Below, one piece after another: positions 1 through 9,862 of a DNA stretch of 64,000 nt (the first letter of the stretch is position 1; each line of letters starts with the position of its first letter). A program made the translations under genes and the position numbers. The stretch is taken from assembly GCF_000715495.1 (NCBI RefSeq), contig NZ_JNLX01000085.1:1-64000 (forward strand). The letters are read 5' to 3'. The stretch comes from Hymenobacter sp. IS2118. GTDB lineage: Bacteria; Bacteroidota; Bacteroidia; Cytophagales; Hymenobacteraceae. Under the pieces are notes generated by a model. The model was not told where the DNA came from. It worked only from the letters and a program-made list of their open reading frames with translations, and made no database searches.

Positions 1-14
1 CCCCCTTTTTTACG

Positions 15-440
15 ATGAACGTTCCAATCTTCGATTTCTCCGCCATGACTACCCGCGCCGCCTGCGACAAGGCCCTCGCACCCACCCGCCGCATCCAGAG
101 CCGCCTCCAGAAAGACGAGGTGGTGCTCGGCTACAACGAGGACGAGGGCGAAATTCGCGCCGGCATTGCTCAGCAGCAGTTTGCCCGCGCCGACCGCAGC
201 CTGCAAAGCGTGAACGCCGAGCTGGCTGGCCTGTCCGTAGGCACCTCCTCCGAGCGCGACAAGCTCGAAGCCGAACAGGCCACCCTCGTGGCCCGCAAAA
301 AAAACCTGGCCCTGCAAGGCGCCTCTGGCGACCAAAGCTCCCTCCAGGACCTGGCCGAATCCCGCAACGCCGCCGACCTGGAAATGGTGACCGGCTACAT
401 CACCCAGCTCGAAGCCTACCGCCTCACCCGGCCCGCGTAG
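15..440 (+). CDS. Hypothetical coiled-coil protein
   Basis: A 141-residue, strongly hydrophilic protein rich in Ala, Glu, Gln, Arg and Leu. Residues about 40-110 have the heptad-like spacing and charge pattern of a coiled coil (for example SSERDKLEAEQATLVARKKN). No signal peptide or membrane segment is visible. I do not recognise a family. There is no in-frame stop between the window edge and this ATG, so the true start may lie to the left. The only in-frame ATG near the edge is at 15, just after a C- and T-rich run. A strong intrinsic terminator at 548-584 lies about 110 bases past its stop and supports a real transcript ending here. The function is unknown; a structural or phage-like scaffold role is only a guess. 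Confidence 0.6.
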   Translation: MNVPIFDFSAMTTRAACDKALAPTRRIQSRLQKDEVVLGYNEDEGEIRAGIAQQQFARADRSLQSVNAELAGLSVGTSSERDKLEAEQATLVARKKNLALQGASGDQSSLQDLAESRNAADLEMVTGYITQLEAYRLTRPA

Positions 441-547
441 CCGGTGCTTGTCTACCACGCCACCGGCAAGCGCGTGCGCAACATGCCGATTACGATTGAC
501 AGAATGCTGTAATAACTCCGGCGGCCAGTGCCGCTGACATGACATGG

Positions 548-584
548 AAACGCCCCGCAACGGATTGGTTGCGGGGCGTTTTTG
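548..584 (+). terminator. Rho-independent terminator after the first gene
   Basis: A GC-rich stem (AACGCCCCGCAAC pairing with GTTGCGGGGCGTT) with a short ATTG-type loop is followed by a T run. It is nearly the same sequence as the terminator after katG at 5232-5266. Confidence 0.85.
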
Positions 585-788
585 GGTTTATGCTGAATTA
601 CAAATCCGGTGTTTGATTTGATAAATCTCGCAGGTGTTGAATATCCAGTAAGTCTTTGGGCCTGGCGCTTAAAGTAATTGGAGTAGCTGGGATTACACCA
701 GATACCCACATCTGGCCGGTCGGCCGGTACGCCCGCCATCGTAATGGAATAGACTTGCTCCTAAATACAGAAAAGTGTAAAATCGACA

Positions 789-891
789 GTCATGCTGAGC
801 TTGCCGAAGCATCTCTACCGCTTCGTTGAGTCGATTGGTTTAGTTGCGCGGTAGAGATGCTTCGGCAAGCGGACGTCAGATGAAGCATGAC
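789..891. repeat. Family A palindrome, copy 1 (variant right arm)
   Basis: Inverted repeat whose left arm starts GTCATGCTGAGCTTGCCG and includes AAGCATCTCTACCGC; the right arm has the complementary GCGGTAGAGATGCTTCGGC. The outer right end differs from most copies: it reads GCGGACGTCAGATGAAGCATG instead of GCTCAGCATGAC. The same variant end occurs on the left side of copy 9 at 59500. This element directly follows the truncated nucleotidyltransferase remnant at 927-1052. Confidence 0.85.
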
Positions 892-926
892 TCGCTTTTT
901 TGATTTCTGCTTATTCGGGAACAAGT

Positions 927-1052
927 CTAATGCCTAAAATAGCCATAATAAGCCACCGCTGTACCGCCGACTACGATGTAGTCAACTTGGCGATTGTTTA
1001 ACGCCCGACTAACATGGATTATGCTTTCAATAAGCTTATTGCTTGCGAGCAT
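927..1052 (-). pseudogene. Truncated nucleotidyltransferase, N-terminal remnant
   Basis: A 41-codon minus-strand frame encodes a leader ending VDYIVVGGTAVAYYGYFRH and then stops. The GG-T-A-V-x-x-x-G-x-x-R stretch at residues 29-40 is the typical first motif of MNT/AbiEii-type nucleotidyltransferases. In intact members it is followed after about ten residues by the catalytic D-x-D/E pair. That pair and the rest of the protein (normally well over 100 residues) are missing, and family A repeat copy 1 begins about 35 bases downstream. The ATG at 1052 overlaps the end of the small gene at 1036-1206, so the two were probably translationally coupled. The assignment rests on a short motif, so moderate confidence. 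Confidence 0.5.
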
Positions 1053-1206
1053 TTCCCTGCTGGTGTTGAGTCCGAAGCTTATTTAGGATAACAGCCAGCT
1101 GTTGGGATTCTGCATTTAGCTTTTCCTTGTCAGCAACGGGATTCACCGAACTATTCGCTGCCTTTTTCAGCATGTTGAAACTAGCGTATTTTGTGAGCTT
1201 AGCCAT
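1036..1206 (-). CDS. Small ORF (56 aa) upstream of the nucleotidyltransferase remnant
   Basis: Minus-strand frame from ATG at 1206 to TAA at 1036. It encodes a basic, helical-looking 56-residue protein beginning MAKLTKYASFNMLKKAANSS and rich in Lys, Gln and Asn. Its stop overlaps the start of the truncated nucleotidyltransferase by about 17 bases, a typical coupled two-gene arrangement. I do not recognise the family. A small protein ahead of an MNT-type nucleotidyltransferase is often part of a toxin-antitoxin or cofactor pair, but that is an inference from context. The local base composition is lower in GC than the surrounding metabolic genes. It may be a relic now that its partner is broken. 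Confidence 0.4.
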   Translation of the reverse strand: MAKLTKYASFNMLKKAANSSVNPVADKEKLNAESQQLAVILNKLRTQHQQGNARKQ

Positions 1207-1287
1207 AGTAGTGTAGGCGAATGCTATTGTTGAGCGAAAGAGTGTGCTAAGCTAGCCTCAACCAAATTTAGAGTTTTCTACTCAAAC

Positions 1288-1460
1288 AGGACTTACGCAC
1301 TCAGTAGCTGGCGCGCGTCTCTGACGCGTGGCTTGCTGGCTTGGCGTTTCCAAACGCCGCCGTTTGCCCCGTCTGGTCTCGTTGGCCGCGCGCGTCAGAG
1401 ACGCGAAACCAGTGGGCAACGCGTCGGAGACGCGCGCCAGCAACTGAGTGCGTAAGTCCT
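1288..1460. repeat. Family B palindromic element, copy 1 (173 bp)
   Basis: It is bounded by a perfect 17-base inverted terminal repeat: AGGACTTACGCACTCAG at 1288 and its complement ending at 1460. Inside are nested GACGCG palindromes (GCGCGCGTCTCTGACGCG against CGCGTCGGAGACGCGCGCC). A second, partly decayed copy lies in the opposite orientation at 8124-8286. No coding potential is visible. Confidence 0.85.
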
Positions 1461-1474
1461 ATCAAATAGATAAC

Positions 1475-1613
1475 GAAGCTGTTTAGAAAGTCAGTCTGCC
1501 GATGTAGAGACGCATATTTGCATCTCGTCGTTGAACAATAAACGCGGTTTTCGTTCAATAACGAGACGCAAATATGCGTCTCGTCGCCGTTCCGGGGACT
1601 TTCTAAACAGCTC
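1475..1613. repeat. Inverted repeat element abutting the family B copy
   Basis: Outer arms GAAGCTGTTTAGAAAGTC and GACTTTCTAAACAGCTCC flank inner arms built on GAGACGCATATTTGC and GCAAATATGCGTCTC. It starts 14 bases after the family B element ends. No coding sequence; MITE-like in shape, but only one copy is in this window. Confidence 0.7.
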
Positions 1614-1691
1614 CACCGCTTGATACGCGGCGGTCAGTAGCGCAAAGTTTGGACGAAGGCACTGCATGGCCGCATCCTTTATATTTCCCCC

Positions 1692-2618
1692 CTACCGCCA
1701 CCGCACCTTCTCCCCAGCCTTGCCCGCCCGCAACCGGTCAGGCACGCTGGCCAGAATCAGTTCGCGCAACGCGGTGAGCAACGTCGTTCGCACGAAGCTG
1801 TGGTGCACCACCAGGCTCACCTCGCGCACCGGGGCCGGGGCCACGAAGCGCTTGAGGAACGGGTTGCGGTCGACTTCGTCCAACACGGCCAGCTCGGGTA
1901 CCAGCGTGTAGCCGTGGTGGTGGCGCACCAGCTCCTTCAGCGTTTCGATGGAACCGCTTTCGTAGGCAATGGGGCCGGTGGAGGTAGTGCGGCCGCACAG
2001 GTTCAGGACTTGGTTGCGGAAGCAGTGGCCCTCCTGCATCAGCCACAGGCCGGGGCTGGCAAGGTCGGCCGGGGATACAGTGGCCTGGGTGGCCAGCGGG
2101 TGGCTTTCGGAGGCCAGCAGCAGGAAAGGCTCATCCAGCAGCGGCAGCTCTTGTAGTTGCCGGTCATCGAGTGGGGTCACCAGCAGGCCCACGTCGAGGC
2201 GGTAGTCTTTGAGCTGCGTCATGATTTCTTCCGAGCGCAGCTCCTCGATATGCACGCGCAGGTTGGGGTAGGCCGTGGTGAGACGCACCAGGAAGCGCGG
2301 CACCAGGTACGGGGCCAGCGTGGAGATGACGCCCAGGCGCAGCTCGCCCACCACTTCGCCCTGGGCCACCTGCACCAGCTCGCGCAGCTGCTGGGCCTCG
2401 CGCAGCACGCGCCGGGCTTGGGCAATAACCTGGACCCCGATGGCCGTGGGCTCCACCTTCCGCTGGGTGCGGTCGAAAAGTAATACCCCCAGTTCCTCCT
2501 CCAGTTTTTGCACCTGCACGCTGAGGGCGGGCTGGCTGACGAAGCTTTTTTCGGCGGCCAGCCCGAACTGGCGGTGCGTATCCAGGGCCACGAGGTAGCT
2601 GAGCTGTTGGAGATTCAT
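1692..2618 (-). CDS. oxyR: OxyR-type LysR-family peroxide sensor
   Basis: A 308-residue LysR-family regulator transcribed divergently from katG. Residues 1-60 form the winged helix-turn-helix (LAAEKSFVSQPALSVQVQKL) and residues about 90-300 the periplasmic-binding-protein-like sensor domain. The sensor contains Cys199 and Cys208 in EGHCFRNQVLNLC, at the same residue numbers as the peroxide-reactive Cys199/Cys208 of E. coli OxyR. This is the feature that distinguishes OxyR from ordinary LysR proteins. In the known mechanism, hydrogen peroxide oxidises Cys199, a disulfide forms, and the tetramer activates catalase and peroxidase genes. The target here is very probably katG, starting about 300 bases away. 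The ATG at 2618 gives the standard family N-terminus. Confidence 0.92.
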   Translation of the reverse strand: MNLQQLSYLVALDTHRQFGLAAEKSFVSQPALSVQVQKLEEELGVLLFDRTQRKVEPTAIGVQVIAQARRVLREAQQLRELVQVAQGEVVGELRLGVISTLAPYLVPRFLVRLTTAYPNLRVHIEELRSEEIMTQLKDYRLDVGLLVTPLDDRQLQELPLLDEPFLLLASESHPLATQATVSPADLASPGLWLMQEGHCFRNQVLNLCGRTTSTGPIAYESGSIETLKELVRHHHGYTLVPELAVLDEVDRNPFLKRFVAPAPVREVSLVVHHSFVRTTLLTALRELILASVPDRLRAGKAGEKVRWR

Positions 2619-2640
2619 GGTAGATGGGCGAGGCCCTGCT

Positions 2641-2676
2641 ATAGGCTTTGGTTATAAAGTTATAAATAAAATCGAT
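2641..2676 (+). promoter_or_regulatory. Possible OxyR operator upstream of katG
   Basis: An AT-rich block contains ATAG-N7-TTAT followed after six bases by ATAA-N7-CGAT, resembling the spaced ATAG/CTAT half-sites of OxyR. It also contains the dyad TTATAA-AG-TTATAA. It sits immediately upstream of the predicted -33 element of the katG promoter, the expected position for an activator. Match is imperfect, so low confidence. Confidence 0.35.
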
Positions 2677-2707
2677 TTTGGTTATGCTTTTGTGCGAATT
2701 AGCTTTG
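2677..2707 (+). promoter_or_regulatory. Bacteroidota-type promoter for katG
   Basis: TTTG at 2677-2680, then exactly 19 bases, then TAGCTTTG at 2700-2707. This matches the Bacteroidota sigma-A pattern TTTG-N19-TAnnTTTG. Transcription would start near 2714, leaving a leader of about 200 bases that contains the whole family D inverted repeat at 2733-2858. Confidence 0.7.
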
Positions 2708-2732
2708 TACAAAGCGGCTGTTCGGACGTTCA

Positions 2733-2858
2733 CCTCACCCCCTAGCCCCCTCTCCAAAAAAGAGGGGGAACTAGTTTCTAGCACTAGAAAGCAAGAACTG
2801 GTTTTGTAAACAAAGACTAGTCCCCCCTCTTTTTTGGAGAGGGGGCTAGGGGGTGAGG
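2733..2858. repeat. Family D palindrome, copy 1, in the katG leader
   Basis: Arms CCTCACCCCCTAGCCCCCTC and GAGGGGGCTAGGGGGTGAGG enclose a CTAG-rich centre (ACTAGTTTCTAGCACTAG and GACTAGTCCCC). If the predicted katG promoter is used, this forms a very stable hairpin in the 5' untranslated region. Confidence 0.85.
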
Positions 2859-2890
2859 TTGACGGCCGGGCAGCAACCATGGTAATATAA

Positions 2891-5173
<2,283 letters not shown>

Positions 5174-5231
5174 TACTGCCTACCCGCGCTGCCGCCCCGT
5201 GAGGGGTGCCAGTAGCTAGCGCCCCAAAAGC

Positions 5232-5266
5232 AACGCCCCGTAACGAATTCGTTGCGGGGCGTTTTT
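5232..5266 (+). terminator. Rho-independent terminator after katG
   Basis: Stem AACGCCCCGTAACGAA/TTCGTTGCGGGGCGTT followed by a T run. It may also serve the convergent gene ending at 5303. It is almost identical to the terminator at 548-584. Confidence 0.85.
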
Positions 5267-5302
5267 GGTTTTGTGACGGTTTTTACTTGTGGAGCAATTC
5301 TA

Positions 5303-5791
5303 TTAAAAAGGCTGACCAATATTCTTCCTAAATAGCAAACAGAATGCTTCTCCGGCTTGACCGTATAATTTTTCATAGCCATTTAGGCTGTTCAGAAAAT
5401 CATTGAGTCGGCTATTTTTGAGTGTTGTTGTCGCTTGTAAATCAGAAACTTTAAAAGGAAATTGATTATTATCCTGATTTGGAGTGTGTAGGAACAATGC
5501 ATCACTTGAACTGTCGAAATCAAGCAGAACGGCATATAGCTGAAAGCTTTGGTCTAGGTTTTTAGTCCTATCAATAAATAATTCGAAATGCCGAAATAAT
5601 TTATCCAAGTGCGGCTTTCTTTTTTTGAAACTATTATCGCCATAGCCATACCAATCAAAGTGGTGATGCCAGTTTTTTCGCCAGGTTTCGACATTATCTA
5701 AATCAAGCCAAGTCACTTTTTCGAAGTCATTTGCAGTTAGAAGACTTTTATAATACCGCTTAAGCCCTCTGCGTTTTTTAAATCTACTCAT
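5303..5791 (-). CDS. AT-rich orphan protein, function unknown
   Basis: A 162-residue protein with a very basic start (MSRFKKRRGLKRYYKS), many aromatic and Asp/Asn residues (NWHHHFDWYGYGDNSFKK) and no signal peptide or membrane segment. I do not recognise the family. Its GC content is visibly far below that of its neighbours and its codons favour A/T endings, which suggests recent acquisition. It stands alone, convergent with katG and divergent from the XdhC-family gene, with a family D palindrome immediately upstream. A role in a small accessory or immunity system is possible but not shown by the sequence. Confidence 0.65.
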   Translation of the reverse strand: MSRFKKRRGLKRYYKSLLTANDFEKVTWLDLDNVETWRKNWHHHFDWYGYGDNSFKKRKPHLDKLFRHFELFIDRTKNLDQSFQLYAVLLDFDSSSDALFLHTPNQDNNQFPFKVSDLQATTTLKNSRLNDFLNSLNGYEKLYGQAGEAFCLLFRKNIGQPF

Positions 5792-5822
5792 CTCATTATT
5801 TTGTTTGTTCTCAAATAACTGA

Positions 5823-6014
5823 CCTTACGCAGCCCAGGCGCCAACCTCACCCCCTAACCCCCTCTCCTCAGGAGAAGGGGAACTAGTTTTTAATCTTATT
5901 TTCTAGAAACCAGAATTCTAGAGCTAATTCTAATTACCCCCTCTCCCAGGGCTTCGCGCACAAAGCGAACCGGGGGTTAGGGGGTGGTGAGGTTGGCGCC
6001 TGGGCTGCGTAAGG
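5823..6014. repeat. Family D palindrome, copy 2 (longest, about 190 bp)
   Basis: Outer arms CCTTACGCAGCCCAGGCGCC and GGCGCCTGGGCTGCGTAAGG continue inward into the family core ACCTCACCCCCTAACCCCCT and its complement. The inner part again contains GGGGAACTAGTT and TTCTAG blocks. It fills most of the space between the orphan gene and the XdhC-family gene. Confidence 0.85.
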
Positions 6015-6094
6015 TAAAACTAATAAGTACGCCAGCAGATTCCATATAACCCAGCCCCGCTCCCAGGCGTATTTCCTTCCGCCCCCCCCCTTTC

Positions 6095-7243
6095 ATGACC
6101 GAACTCCAACGCCTGCTCCTCGCCTACGACCAGCACCGCGCCAACGCCCGGCCCTGCGCCCTGGCCACAGTGGTGGAAGTGCTGGGCTCGGCCTACCGCC
6201 GGCCCGGCGCCCGCATGCTCGTCACGGACGACGGCCAGCTCACCGGGGCCATCAGCGGCGGTTGCCTGGAGGGCGATGCCCGGCAGCGCGCCCGCCAGGC
6301 CATTTTCCGGGGCGAGCCGGCGCTGGTTACCTACGACACCCGCGACGAGGACGACCCGCGCCACGGCCTGGGCCCCGGCTGCCAGGGCGTGGTGCGCATC
6401 CTGCTGGAGCCGCTGGATTTCGCCGCCCCCGACAACCCCATGGAGTTGCTGCGCGGTTTTGCCACGCACCCCGAGGCGGCCGTGCTGGCCACGGTGTTTG
6501 AAACCGATGCGTCTGGCCTGAAGGCCGCAGTGGGGCAGCGCGTACTGCTGGCGGCCGACGGCGCGCTGCGGGGCACGCCCCTGCTGGCTGCCCCACTCGC
6601 CGAAGCGGCCCGCGCCACCTTGGAGCAAGGCAAATCGCAGATTCTGGACGTGGAAACTGACGCTGGCCCGGTGCGGGCGCTGCTCGAAATTCTTACGCCC
6701 CCGCTGCGGTTGGTGGTGTACGGCGCGGGCAACGACGCGCAGCCGTTGGTGCACCTGGCGGCCTCGCTCGGCTGGCACGTTTCGGTGATGGATGGCCGGC
6801 CCAACCTGGCCACGCCCGCTCGCTTTCCAGAGGCGGCCAAAGTTCGCATCGTGCCCGTGCGTGAGCTGGAAACTGCCGCCCCGGATGCGGGCGCGTACCA
6901 CGTGCTGCTCAGCCACAACTACGCCTACGACCTTGCCGCGCTGCAAACGCTGCTGCCTTCTTCCGCGCCCTACATTGGCCTGTTGGGCCCGCGGGTGAAG
7001 GCCGCCCGGCTGCTGGCCGAGCCGGAATTGCAGCTCACCGCCGCCGAAATAAACGAGGTTGCCCTAACCCGCCTGCACAGTCCCATCGGCCTGGGCCTGG
7101 GTGGCGAAACGCCCGAGGAAATAGCGCTGGCCATCGTGGCCGAGATTCAGGCGGTGAAGAACGGCCGGCAGCCCCGCCACCTGCGCGACACGACGGCGGC
7201 AATTCACGCTGATTCACCGCCGACTGCTCACGTCACGCTCTAA
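6095..7243 (+). CDS. XdhC/CoxI-family molybdoenzyme maturation protein
   Basis: A 382-residue XdhC-family protein. The N-terminal XdhC/CoxI domain spans about residues 10-75 (ALATVVEVLGSAYRRPGARM, then GAISGGCLEGD). A C-terminal Rossmann domain follows about residues 195-345 (LRLVVYGAGNDAQPLV and YIGLLGPR). Family members bind and sulfurate the molybdenum cofactor and hand it to xanthine dehydrogenase-type enzymes. No xanthine dehydrogenase or CO dehydrogenase subunit lies in the window, so the client enzyme must be elsewhere or this member has another role. The purU gene follows 45 bases downstream on the same strand, so the two are probably co-transcribed. The start at 6095 matches the usual XdhC N-terminus. 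Confidence 0.82.
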   Translation: MTELQRLLLAYDQHRANARPCALATVVEVLGSAYRRPGARMLVTDDGQLTGAISGGCLEGDARQRARQAIFRGEPALVTYDTRDEDDPRHGLGPGCQGVVRILLEPLDFAAPDNPMELLRGFATHPEAAVLATVFETDASGLKAAVGQRVLLAADGALRGTPLLAAPLAEAARATLEQGKSQILDVETDAGPVRALLEILTPPLRLVVYGAGNDAQPLVHLAASLGWHVSVMDGRPNLATPARFPEAAKVRIVPVRELETAAPDAGAYHVLLSHNYAYDLAALQTLLPSSAPYIGLLGPRVKAARLLAEPELQLTAAEINEVALTRLHSPIGLGLGGETPEEIALAIVAEIQAVKNGRQPRHLRDTTAAIHADSPPTAHVTL

Positions 7244-7288
7244 GCCTACTTTTACGGCTTATCCAATGCTTCGCGGCGTCTTTTTGAT

Positions 7289-8122
7289 ATGGCCCATTTA
7301 GTTCTGATTAATTGCCCCGACCAACCGGGCCTGGTTTATAAGGTTACGGGTGTGATGTTCCGGCACGGGCTCGACATCGTGCGCAACGGCGAATTTGTGG
7401 ACCATCTGGCCAACCGGTTTTTCATGCGCAGCGAGGTAATCGGCGAGTTCGACGCGGCAGCCATGCTGGAAGAGCTTCGGCAGGCGTTGCCGCCCACGGC
7501 CAGCATTCGCATCACCGATAACCAGCCGAAAAACATCGTGCTCATGGCCACCAAGGAGCACCACTGCCTGAGCGAGCTGCTGGTACGCCACGAATTCGGG
7601 GAGTTGAATGCCCGCGTGCTGGGCGTAATCAGCAACCACGAGGTATTGGGCGACCTCACCTCCAAGTTCAACCTGCCCTTCCACTACCTGCCCCATGCTG
7701 GCCGCCCCCGCGAACAGCACGAGGCCGAAGTGCTGGCGGTGCTGGCGCAATACAAGCCCGATTTTGTGGTCCTGGCCAAGTACATGCGCATTTTATCACC
7801 GGAATTTGTGGGGCACTACACCAACCGGCTCGTGAATATCCACCACTCTTTTTTGCCGGCTTTCGTGGGGGCCAGCCCCTACGCCCAGGCTTTTGAGCGG
7901 GGCGTTAAGTTTATCGGGGCCAGCGCCCATTTCGTGAACGAACAGCTCGACCAGGGCCCCATCATTTTCCAAAGCGTGATGCCCATCGACCACACCCAAA
8001 GTGCCGCCGAAATGGCCCAGGCCGGCCGCGACGTGGAGAAAATAACCCTCGCCCGCTCCCTCAAGCTGGTTTTTGACGAGCAGGTATTTGTGAACGGCAA
8101 CAAGACCGTGGTTTTCGACTAA
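7289..8122 (+). CDS. purU: Formyltetrahydrofolate deformylase PurU
   Basis: A 277-residue PurU. An N-terminal ACT domain occupies residues about 4-75 (LVLINCPDQPGLVYKVTGVM). The formyltransferase-like hydrolase domain follows (NIVLMATKEHHCLSELL; LPFHYLPH; VLAKYMRILSPEFV; NIHHSFLPAF; GASAHFVNEQLDQGPII). The family catalytic Asn/His/Asp set is represented by the HHSFLPAF and LDQGPI segments. PurU hydrolyses 10-formyl-THF to THF and formate, balancing one-carbon pools and supplying formate for PurT-type purine synthesis. It lies 45 bases after the XdhC-family gene and ends just before the second family B repeat, which lies between it and the convergent preA. Confidence 0.95.
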   Translation: MAHLVLINCPDQPGLVYKVTGVMFRHGLDIVRNGEFVDHLANRFFMRSEVIGEFDAAAMLEELRQALPPTASIRITDNQPKNIVLMATKEHHCLSELLVRHEFGELNARVLGVISNHEVLGDLTSKFNLPFHYLPHAGRPREQHEAEVLAVLAQYKPDFVVLAKYMRILSPEFVGHYTNRLVNIHHSFLPAFVGASPYAQAFERGVKFIGASAHFVNEQLDQGPIIFQSVMPIDHTQSAAEMAQAGRDVEKITLARSLKLVFDEQVFVNGNKTVVFD

Positions 8123-8123
8123 A

Positions 8124-8286
8124 GCACTCAGTCGCTGGCGCGCGTCTCCGACGCGTTGCCCACTGGTTGCGCGTCTCTGACGCGCAGGGGCCAACGAGAC
8201 CAGACGGGGCGAACGGCGGCGTTTGGAAACGCCAAGCCAGGGAGTCACGCGTCAGAGACGTGCGCCAGCGCCTAATCCTGTCTTAC
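8124..8286. repeat. Family B palindromic element, copy 2 (inverted orientation)
   Basis: The left end GCACTCAGTCGCTGGCGCGC matches the right end of copy 1 read in reverse. The centre (CCAACGAGACCAGACGGGGC, then GGCGTTTGGAAACGCC) is the reverse complement of the copy 1 centre. The right end has decayed (CCTAATCCTGTCTTA in place of the terminal repeat). It lies between the convergent genes purU and preA, 2 bases after the purU stop. Confidence 0.8.
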
Positions 8287-8324
8287 CTACCGAACATAGC
8301 GAGGCGTAACGCTCCTTTTGGCGG

Positions 8325-9713
8325 CTATACCTCGGCCGGCGCTTCCGTTTCGCCGGAATAAATCCGGGCTTTGCCGGGTAAGGTTTTGTGGCGCTCTTTG
8401 CCCAGGGCGGCGCTGGGTTCGGGCACCCAGTGGTACCGGCCACCGGCGCGCTCGTCGTTGAACTCGGTGGGCGCGGTGCCGGCGGCCACCCGTTCCTTCC
8501 AGGTGAGGTGTTCGGTGCCGGAGTCGGTGCGGTCCATGGTGATGCACTCCTCCACGGGGCAGACCAGCGAGCAGAGGTTGCAGCCCACGCAGTTTTCCTC
8601 GATGATTTCCGGAACGCGGGTGTTGGCGTTCAGCTTGATGGCCTGGTGGGCACCGTCTTCGCAGGCGGTGTAGCAGAGCTGGCAGCCAATGCACTTTTCG
8701 GCGTGGATGTTGGCCGTCACCTTATATTTCATATTGAGCTGCTCCCAGGGCAGCACGTTGGGCAGAGCCTTGCCCACGAAGTCATAAATGGTGTTGAAGC
8801 CTTTATCTACCATGTACTGCTCCAGGCCCGACGTCATTTCGCGGATGATGCCGAAGCCGTAGTGCATGGCCGCCGTGCACACCTGCACGCTGCTGGCACC
8901 CAGCAGGATATGCTCCACGGCATCGCGCCAGTTCTCAATGCCGCCGATGCCCGAAATAGGGAGGTTGACGTCGGGGTGCTGGGCGCAGTTCTTCACCATG
9001 TTCAGGGCAATGGGCTTCACGGCCGGGCCGCAGTAGCCGCCGTTGGTACCCTTGCCGTCCACGATAGGGTACGGGGCAAATTGGTCAATGTCAACGCCCA
9101 CAATGCTCTGGATGGTATTGATGAGCGAGATGGCGTCGGCCCCGCCGCGTCGCGCCGCCAGCGCGGGCTCGGTAATGTCGGAGATATTGGGCGTGAGCTT
9201 CACGATGACCGGCTTGGTGGCCACTTCCATCACCCACTCCACTATCATCTGCAAAATCTTGGGCTCCTGCCCCACCGCCGAGCCCATGCCGCGCTCGCAC
9301 ATGCCATGCGGGCAGCCAAAATTTAGCTCGAAGCCGTCGGCGCCCGCGTCCTGGCTCTGCCGCACGATATCGTGCCACTCCTGCCGGCTCTGCACCATGA
9401 GCGAAGCGATGACGGCGTGGTTGGGGAAGCGCTTTTTCACTTCCTCAATTTCGCGGAGGTTGTCGGCCAGCGGGCGGTCTGAAATGAGCTCAATGTTGTT
9501 GAACCCGACCAAGCGCTTGTCGCGGTAGTTCACGCCGCCGTAGCGGCTCGACACGTTGACCACCGGCACGCCCAGCGTTTTCCATACCGCGCCGCCCCAG
9601 CCGGCATCAAACGCCTTCATGATTTGGTAGCCGGAATTGGTGGGCGGGGCCGAAGCCAGCCAGAACGGGTTCGGCGATTTAATACCGGCGAAATTGATGG
9701 AGAGGTCGGGCAT
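8325..9713 (-). CDS. preA: Dihydropyrimidine dehydrogenase catalytic subunit PreA
   Basis: A 462-residue NAD-dependent dihydropyrimidine dehydrogenase, PreA subunit. Residues 1-310 form the dihydroorotate-dehydrogenase-like FMN barrel. Cys134 in NFGCPHGM corresponds to the catalytic Cys of the family. Residues 336-395 form a two-cluster ferredoxin domain with C341-x2-C344-x2-C347-x3-C351 and C375-x2-C378-x2-C381-x3-C385. With PreT it reduces uracil and thymine to the dihydro forms. It is the last gene of a six-gene minus-strand pyrimidine catabolism cluster. The C-terminal tail after the ferredoxin (about 70 residues) is the usual bacteroidete extension. The space between preA and preT holds family A repeat copy 2. 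Confidence 0.95.
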   Translation of the reverse strand: MPDLSINFAGIKSPNPFWLASAPPTNSGYQIMKAFDAGWGGAVWKTLGVPVVNVSSRYGGVNYRDKRLVGFNNIELISDRPLADNLREIEEVKKRFPNHAVIASLMVQSRQEWHDIVRQSQDAGADGFELNFGCPHGMCERGMGSAVGQEPKILQMIVEWVMEVATKPVIVKLTPNISDITEPALAARRGGADAISLINTIQSIVGVDIDQFAPYPIVDGKGTNGGYCGPAVKPIALNMVKNCAQHPDVNLPISGIGGIENWRDAVEHILLGASSVQVCTAAMHYGFGIIREMTSGLEQYMVDKGFNTIYDFVGKALPNVLPWEQLNMKYKVTANIHAEKCIGCQLCYTACEDGAHQAIKLNANTRVPEIIEENCVGCNLCSLVCPVEECITMDRTDSGTEHLTWKERVAAGTAPTEFNDERAGGRYHWVPEPSAALGKERHKTLPGKARIYSGETEAPAEV

Positions 9714-9735
9714 GTACTTAGGGTTCTACTAGAAC

Positions 9736-9834
9736 GTCATGCTGAGCGCAGCTGAAGCATCTCTACCGCAATAGCAGTATCAACCGAATGGGTTTACTAT
9801 TGCGGTAGAGATGCTTCGACAAGCTCAGCATGAC
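9736..9834. repeat. Family A palindrome, copy 2
   Basis: GTCATGCTGAGCGCAGCTGA and its approximate complement ending AAGCTCAGCATGAC, with inner arms AAGCATCTCTACCGCAATAG and CTATTGCGGTAGAGATGCTT. It lies between preT and preA, 22 bases before the preA start on the transcript. Confidence 0.9.
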
Positions 9835-9862
9835 GTCCTTCTTTGTTGGTATTTGATAAAAA

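Larger units (their letters stand above)
441..926. other. Gene-free stretch
   Basis: Apart from the terminator at 548-584 and the palindromic repeat at 789-891, I see nothing I can name here. An open frame on the minus strand (452-739) runs through the terminator and has no recognisable protein features, so it is not called. Confidence 0.6.

Noticed and set aside
452..739. Minus-strand open frame of 95 codons
   Set aside because: It runs straight through the terminator at 548-584 and has no recognisable protein features.
1301..1558. Minus-strand open frame of 85 codons
   Set aside because: It is entirely made of the family B and neighbouring inverted repeats; the encoded Arg/Ser/Ala-rich sequence comes from the palindromes.
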